DNA of 9,944 bases from Candidatus Eisenbergiella stercorigallinarum. GTDB lineage: Bacteria > Bacillota > Clostridia > Lachnospirales > Lachnospiraceae. Shown one piece after another: positions 5,987-9,944 of the stretch. The DNA lies in NCBI GenBank assembly GCA_019120525.1, contig DWUW01000333.1, forward strand, positions 1-9,944, read 5' to 3'. Below the pieces are notes generated by a model. That model had not been told where the DNA came from and did not search any database. It worked only from the letters and a program-made list of their open reading frames with translations. Every line of letters starts with the position of its first letter. Position 1 is the first letter of the stretch. The position numbers were made by a program, and so were the translations under genes.

Positions 5987-7267
5987 TCAGGTAAACCAGC
6001 TGCTGGTGGGCCGGTCCACGAAGCGGTTCTCAAACTTGGAGTAGGTGATCCGCTGGGTATGGTAGAGGCTGAAGTAGCCGGAGAGCATGTAGCTGGTGGC
6101 GATGGCGATGAGGAAATAATAGGCGTCGCTGAAGCCGAACAGCTCAAAGGAGATGAGCAGGGAGGCCACCGGGCAGTTGGTGACGCCGCAGAAGAGGGCG
6201 GCCATGCCAACGGCCGCGCCCAGGGAGGCCGGAAGGCCGATAAGGGGGCCAAGGAAGCAGCCGAAGGTGGCGCCGATGAAGAGGGAGGGGACGATTTCTC
6301 CGCCCTTATAGCCCGCGGCAATGGTGATGGCGGTGAACAGGATCTTCAGCGCGAAGGCCCAGGGCAGGGCGCTCCCGGCGAGGGCCTGCTCGATGATGTC
6401 CATGCCGGTTCCCAGATAATCCTGGCTCCGGACAAGGAGGGTGAGCAGGATGATGAGAAAACCTCCGGCAACGACGCGCAGGTACAGATTTTTGAAAAAG
6501 CGGGCCATGAGCATGTGCATGAGCTGCAGCATGAGGCAGAACAGAATGCTCACCGCCGCGCAGCAGGCCGCAAGAAAGACCACCTTCAGGCCGGAGAGCA
6601 GGGAAAGCTCGATGGAATTTGGGGCACGGAATACGTCCGTCTCTACGCCCAGAAACAGGGCGGTCTGTCTGGCGATCAGGGCCGCGCAGATGCAGGGGAC
6701 CAGGGCGGCGTAGTACATGATGCCCACGCTGGAAACCTCCATGGCGAAAAAGGAGGCGGTCATGGGCGTGCCGAACAGGGCGGAGAAGGCCGCCGCCATG
6801 CCGCTCATCAGGATGATCTTCTTGTCCTTTTCATTCAGGCGGAACAGGTTCCCCACCGAGGTGCCAAGGGACGCGCCCATCTGCAGGGCGGCGCTTTCCC
6901 GGCCCACGGAGCCGCCGAACAGGATAGTGATGACGGTGGAAACAAAGATCAGGCCCGCCATTCTCAGCGGGATGGCCACCTTCGTATGGATGCTTTCGAT
7001 GATGGAATCCGTCCCGTGATTATTTTCATAATGAAAAGTCCTGTATAAAAAGACGATGACAAGGCCGCCCGCGGGAAGCAGGAGAAAGAGGAAGCGATGA
7101 GCGGTGCGAAAAGCCGTCGCCAGCGTCAGGCAATGGGAAAAGGCGGCTGCGACGAGCCCCACCACCAGCCCGGTTACGGCTCCCAGAAAGAGCCAGCGCA
7201 GATACTGGCCGATGTTGTATGCGACGGTTTTTCCGTGATGCATGACCGCTTCCTTCAGTGTTTCCAT
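5987..7267 (-). CDS. ClC family anion channel/transporter
   Basis: The 426-residue polytopic membrane protein belongs to the ClC chloride channel/antiporter family. ATG 7267 is chosen because GAGGAG sits eight bases upstream; the in-frame ATG at 7309 has no RBS and adds an unlike 14-residue stretch. Family motifs are visible but variant: 'NNHGTDSIIESIH' (82-94) stands at the GSGIP selectivity region; 'GGSVGRESAALQMGASLG' (118-135) holds the gating glutamate (E124), with GRESA where GREGP is usual; 'GTPMTASFFAMEV' (166-178) carries E177 near the place of the internal proton glutamate; 'GYKGGEIVPSLFIGATFG' (319-336) stands for the GKxFxP region; tyrosines 402 and 409 lie near the C-terminus. 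There is no CBS domain tail. Substrate (chloride, fluoride or another anion) and channel versus antiporter cannot be settled here. The gene has its own divergent promoter region and is separated from pncB by the palindromic element. Confidence 0.88.
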   Translation of the reverse strand: METLKEAVMHHGKTVAYNIGQYLRWLFLGAVTGLVVGLVAAAFSHCLTLATAFRTAHRFLFLLLPAGGLVIVFLYRTFHYENNHGTDSIIESIHTKVAIPLRMAGLIFVSTVITILFGGSVGRESAALQMGASLGTSVGNLFRLNEKDKKIILMSGMAAAFSALFGTPMTASFFAMEVSSVGIMYYAALVPCICAALIARQTALFLGVETDVFRAPNSIELSLLSGLKVVFLAACCAAVSILFCLMLQLMHMLMARFFKNLYLRVVAGGFLIILLTLLVRSQDYLGTGMDIIEQALAGSALPWAFALKILFTAITIAAGYKGGEIVPSLFIGATFGCFLGPLIGLPASLGAAVGMAALFCGVTNCPVASLLISFELFGFSDAYYFLIAIATSYMLSGYFSLYHTQRITYSKFENRFVDRPTSSWFT

Positions 7268-7341
7268 AAGCAGGTTCTCCTCTTTTCCAACGGTATTGTT
7301 TTCGGGCATTTTTTCAGTATGTTCGTAAAATCATCTGTTTT

Positions 7342-7370
7342 ATCTTAACATAAGGATATTTTTCGCGCAA
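7342..7370 (-). promoter_or_regulatory. Putative promoter for the ClC gene
   Basis: On the minus strand, TTGCGC (7365-7370) and TAAGAT (7342-7347) are 17 nt apart, in the right place for the ClC gene whose start is at 7267. The -10 matches consensus at four of six positions, so this is only a fair candidate. Its -35 is four bases from the -35 of the rightward ileS promoter, so the two are back to back. Confidence 0.4.
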
Positions 7371-7374
7371 TCCC

Positions 7375-7404
7375 TTGACAATGCGGCTTTGCGGGCTTTA
7401 TAAT
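7375..7404 (+). promoter_or_regulatory. Consensus sigma-A promoter for the T-box/ileS transcript
   Basis: TTGACA (7375-7380) and TATAAT (7399-7404) are both perfect consensus hexamers with an 18-nt spacer. Transcription would begin near 7411, right at the start of the T-box leader. A strong promoter held in check by a downstream attenuator is the normal arrangement for T-box genes. Confidence 0.9.
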
Positions 7405-7410
7405 ACCCGC

Positions 7411-7709
7411 AGATGCGAAAAAAGCTGGGAAGAAGACAGTACCCATTTCAGAAAAGTCACAGCGAGCCGGCGGAGGTGGAAGGCCGGTACGAGTAGGGAA
7501 TGGAGAAGATCACTTCGGAGCTGCGGGCTGAACGGGGAGACTCGGATGAAGAGGAAACTCAAGTAGGCGGAGCCGGGATTCCTCCGTTACGGGAAGCCAT
7601 ATAATCCGAAGATTGCCGGAAGGCGCCTGCCTGACGGGCCGGACGTATGATGTAACGGGTGGTACAGCGAGCAAAGCCTCGTCCTTTTACAGGGACGGGG
7701 CTCTTTTTT
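7411..7709 (+). promoter_or_regulatory. T-box leader riboswitch, isoleucine specific
   Basis: This roughly 300-nt leader senses uncharged tRNA-Ile and allows transcription into ileS when charging is low. The stem I distal arm is seen at 7462-7490 (CCGGC 7467-7471 with GCCGG 7483-7487). The specifier loop is 'GAAG-ATC-ACTTC', with the isoleucine codon ATC at 7509-7511. A GNRA hairpin GAG-GAAA-CTC (7551-7560), the conserved 'AAGTAG' (7561-7566) and a stem III-like hairpin (7568-7586) follow. The T-box core GGGTGGTACAGCG lies at 7657-7669; its TGGT (7660-7663) pairs with the 3' end ACCA, fitting tRNA-Ile with discriminator A. Two core positions differ from the common AGGGTGGNACCGCG (C for the first A, A for the second C of ACC). 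The 63-codon frame at 7375-7566 is not coding. Confidence 0.93.
7675..7709 (+). terminator. Rho-independent terminator of the T-box leader
   Basis: AGCCTCGTCC (7675-7684) pairs with GGACGGGGCT (7693-7702), ten pairs with one G-U, followed by CTTTTTT (7703-7709). The competing antiterminator can use GCGAG (7667-7671) with CCTCG (7677-7681) and GGG of the T-box core with the following TCC, so the terminator 5' arm is shared, as expected for a T-box switch. Confidence 0.92.
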
Positions 7710-7720
7710 CGATGAAAGCG

Positions 7721-7878
7721 TTGTCAAGCGGCTGTGCAGACTGCGTGCCTGCACGCAAGGATGCACAGACATTTGACAACCGGGCCGAAATGAGTGAGCA
7801 GGCCGACAGGCCGGATCACGAATTTCGGCGGCGATCGCGGGAGTGCCGAAGGCACGGAGCGGTCGGCTTGCATATGCA
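7721..7878 (+). repeat. Three nested palindromes between the T-box terminator and ileS
   Basis: The 200-nt stretch 7710-7909 has no gene but is filled with large imperfect hairpins. First (7721-7779): TTGTCAA/TTGACAA outside, CTGTGCA/TGCACAG in the middle, TGCGTGC/GCACGCA at the tip. Second (7785-7828): CCGAAAT/ATTTCGG, GTGA/TCAC, GGCC/GGCC. Third (7832-7865): CGATCGC/GCGGTCG (one G-T) enclosing GTGCC-GAA-GGCAC. A 10-bp perfect palindrome TGCATATGCA follows at 7869-7878. The third hairpin shares the 9-mer GCCGAAGGC with the element at 5839-5973. These could be inserted palindromic repeats or a second layer of leader structure in the ileS mRNA. Confidence 0.7.
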
Positions 7879-7909
7879 GCAGACGTCGATTAAGAAAGGA
7901 AGGAAGAAG

Positions 7910-9944
7910 ATGCCGCTTTATGAAAAAGTGAACACCGACCTGAATTTTGTGGGACGGGAGAAGGAAATCGAGAAATTCTGGGAAGAAAACAAAATTTTTG
8001 AAAAGAGCATGAAGATCCGGGAGGGCTGCCCGACCTATACCTTTTATGACGGACCGCCGACCGCGAACGGAAAGCCCCACATCGGCCATGTGGAGACCCG
8101 CGCCATCAAGGACATGATCCCCAGATACCGCACCATGAAGGGATATATGGTTCCCCGGAAAGCGGGCTGGGACACCCACGGGCTTCCGGTGGAGCTGGAG
8201 GTGGAAAAGGCCCTTGGCCTGGACGGCAAGGAGCAGATCGAGGAATACGGCATCGCTCCCTTCATTGAGAAATGTAAGGAGAGCGTGTGGAAATACAAGG
8301 GCATGTGGGAGGATTTCTCCAGAAAGGTCGGCTTCTGGGCCGACATGGACGATCCTTACGTGACCTATCATGACGACTATATCGAATCCGAGTGGTGGGC
8401 GTTAAAGAAGATCTGGGACAAGGGCCTGCTTTACAAGGGCTTCAAGATCGTGCCCTACTGCCCGCGCTGCGGAACCCCGCTTTCCTCCCACGAGGTGGCG
8501 CAGGGCTATAAGGACGTGAAGGAGCGTTCCGCCGTCGCACGCTTTAAGGTGAAGGGGGAGGACGCCTATATCCTGGCCTGGACCACCACGCCCTGGACGC
8601 TTCCCTCCAACGTGGCTCTGTGCGTGAATCCGAACGAGACCTACGCGAAGGTGAAGGCGGCGGACGGCTTTACCTATTATATGGCGGAGGCCCTGCTGGA
8701 CACGGTGCTGGGGAACCTTTCCGACCAGGAAGCGGGAACGCCCGCCTATGAGGTGCTGGAGCGGTATCAGGGAACGGATCTGGAATATAAGGAGTACGAG
8801 CCGCTGTTTGACTGCGCGGTGGAGACCTGCGCGCGTCAGCATAAAAAGGCTTTCTATGTGACCTGCGACACCTATGTCACCCTGACCGACGGTACGGGCG
8901 TGGTTCATATCGCACCCGCCTTCGGTGAGGACGACGCGAACGTGGGACGCAAATACGACCTGCCCTTTGTGCAGCTGGTGGACGCTAAGGGCGATATGAC
9001 GAAGGAAACGCCCTGGGCGGGCATGTTCGTCAAGGACGCCGACCCGGAGGTGTTAAAGGCTCTGGCGGAGAAAAACCTGCTGTTTTCCGCGCCCAAGTTC
9101 GAGCACAGCTATCCCTTCTGCTGGCGCTGCGACACGCCTCTGATCTATTACGCGAGAGAGTCCTGGTTCATCAAGATGACCGCCGTGAAGGAGCATCTGA
9201 TCGCCAACAACAATACCATCAACTGGATCCCGGAGTCCATCGGCAAGGGCCGCTTCGGAGACTGGCTGGAGAACGTGCAGGACTGGGGCCTTTCCAGAAA
9301 CCGTTACTGGGGCACGCCCTTAAACATCTGGCAGTGCGAGTGCGGCGAGATGCTTTCCGTGGGAAGCAGACAGGAGCTGGAGGAATTAAGCGGCAACCCG
9401 GAGGCGAAGACCGTGGAGCTGCACCGCCCCTATATCGACGCCATCACCATCCCCTGCCCGAAATGCGGAAAGCCCATGCGCCGGGTGCCTGAGGTGATCG
9501 ACTGCTGGTTCGATTCCGGCGCGATGCCCTTCGCCCAGCATCATTATCCGTTTGAAAATAAGGAGACCTTTGAAAAACAGTTCCCGGCCCAGTTCATTTC
9601 CGAGGCGGTGGACCAGACCAGAGGGTGGTTCTACTCTCTGCTTGCGGAATCCACCCTGCTGTTCGATCAGACCTCTTTTGAGAACGTGATCGTTCTGGGA
9701 CTGGTGCAGGATGAAAACGGCCAGAAGATGAGCAAATCCAAGGGCAACGCCATCGATCCCTTCGACGCCCTGGAGGAGTACGGCGCGGACGCCATCCGCT
9801 GGTACTTCTATTCCAGCAGCGCGCCCTGGCTGCCCAGCCGCTTCCACGGCAAGGCGGTGATCGAGGGACGGAGAAAGCTCATGGGAACCCTCTGGAACAC
9901 CTATGCCTTCTTCGTGCTGTATGCGAACATTGATGAATTTGACG
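7910..9944 (+). CDS. ileS: Isoleucyl-tRNA synthetase, type 2 (eukaryote-like), 3' truncated by window
   Basis: The visible 678 codons encode most of a class I isoleucyl-tRNA synthetase, which charges tRNA-Ile with isoleucine using ATP in the cytosol. The start ATG 7910 is preceded by AGGAAGG (7897-7903) at good spacing, and the protein starts 'MPLYEKVNTDLNFVGREKEI'. The signature 'DGPPTANGKPHIGH' places HIGH at residues 57-60; KMSKS is at 606-610. The editing (CP1) domain is marked by 'WTTTPWTLPSN' (224-234) and 'GTGVVHIAPAFGEDD'. Zinc-type pairs are seen at C184/C187 and C404/C407, and a further CPKC later. The sequence style ('HIGHVETR', 'YCPRCGTPLSSHEVAQGY') is that of IleRS2, the eukaryote-like form, rather than E. 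coli-type IleRS1; the family is about 1,030-1,050 residues, so about a third is missing. It is under T-box control from the promoter at 7375-7404. Confidence 0.97.
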   Translation, partial: MPLYEKVNTDLNFVGREKEIEKFWEENKIFEKSMKIREGCPTYTFYDGPPTANGKPHIGHVETRAIKDMIPRYRTMKGYMVPRKAGWDTHGLPVELEVEKALGLDGKEQIEEYGIAPFIEKCKESVWKYKGMWEDFSRKVGFWADMDDPYVTYHDDYIESEWWALKKIWDKGLLYKGFKIVPYCPRCGTPLSSHEVAQGYKDVKERSAVARFKVKGEDAYILAWTTTPWTLPSNVALCVNPNETYAKVKAADGFTYYMAEALLDTVLGNLSDQEAGTPAYEVLERYQGTDLEYKEYEPLFDCAVETCARQHKKAFYVTCDTYVTLTDGTGVVHIAPAFGEDDANVGRKYDLPFVQLVDAKGDMTKETPWAGMFVKDADPEVLKALAEKNLLFSAPKFEHSYPFCWRCDTPLIYYARESWFIKMTAVKEHLIANNNTINWIPESIGKGRFGDWLENVQDWGLSRNRYWGTPLNIWQCECGEMLSVGSRQELEELSGNPEAKTVELHRPYIDAITIPCPKCGKPMRRVPEVIDCWFDSGAMPFAQHHYPFENKETFEKQFPAQFISEAVDQTRGWFYSLLAESTLLFDQTSFENVIVLGLVQDENGQKMSKSKGNAIDPFDALEEYGADAIRWYFYSSSAPWLPSRFHGKAVIEGRRKLMGTLWNTYAFFVLYANIDEFD

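Noticed and set aside
5978..7048. A 356-codon + strand frame rich in G, E, D, H and A opposite the ClC gene
   Set aside because: Its composition is the reverse-frame image of a hydrophobic membrane protein; no motif or start signal supports it.
7375..7566. A 63-codon frame starting in the ileS promoter region
   Set aside because: It overlaps the promoter and the T-box stem I, which fully explain the sequence; the frame starts upstream of the expected transcription start.
7773..7801. TTGACA at 7773-7778 as a second ileS promoter after the terminator
   Set aside because: No -10-like hexamer lies 16-18 nt downstream, and the TTGACAA is the arm of a palindrome with TTGTCAA at 7721-7727.
7724..8371. 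A 215-codon minus-strand frame covering the ileS leader palindromes
   Set aside because: It is antisense to the leader and the ileS start, with no RBS or recognisable family, so it is treated as a shadow.

Overview
The window looks like a chromosomal segment of a Gram-positive anaerobe in the Clostridia, most likely a Lachnospiraceae-type genome. The evidence is strong AGGAGG-type ribosome binding sites, a T-box leader on ileS, a DUF4143-type ATPase, a DegV (fatty-acid-binding) protein, and moderately GC-rich coding sequence. This placement is inferred from gene content and style; no search was run.

Layout, left to right. (1) Positions 1-662 hold the C-terminal part of a DUF4143-type AAA ATPase on the + strand, visibly more AT-rich than what follows. 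(2) Positions 751-1255 (+) hold the first ~23 codons of a Cof-type HAD phosphatase that then lose their homology, overlapping a small two-helix membrane protein with a DUF2500-like C-terminal domain. (3) Positions 1344-2576 (+) hold a YcaQ/AlkX-type winged-helix DNA glycosylase. (4) Convergent to it, on the minus strand from 5690 down to 2612, are a nicotinate phosphoribosyltransferase, a DegV protein and a YhhN (lysoplasmalogenase-like) membrane protein. The last two are almost touching, so they are probably co-translated. (5) Positions 5839-5973 carry a compound palindromic element with imperfect terminal inverted repeats. (6) Positions 5987-7267 (-) hold a ClC-family anion channel or transporter. 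(7) A divergent promoter region (7342-7404) leads to a T-box leader with an isoleucine AUC specifier and its terminator. About 200 nt of nested palindromes follow, then a type-2 (eukaryote-like) isoleucyl-tRNA synthetase that runs off the right edge.

Functionally this is mostly housekeeping: isoleucine charging under tRNA control, NAD salvage, lipid handling, anion transport and DNA alkylation or crosslink repair. I see no CRISPR array, phage gene, transposase, tRNA or rRNA gene. The parts that ordinary annotation would pass over are the two clusters of nested palindromes (5839-5973 and 7721-7867), the broken HAD gene placed against the DUF2500-like gene, and the DegV/YhhN lipid pair behind the NAD-salvage gene.
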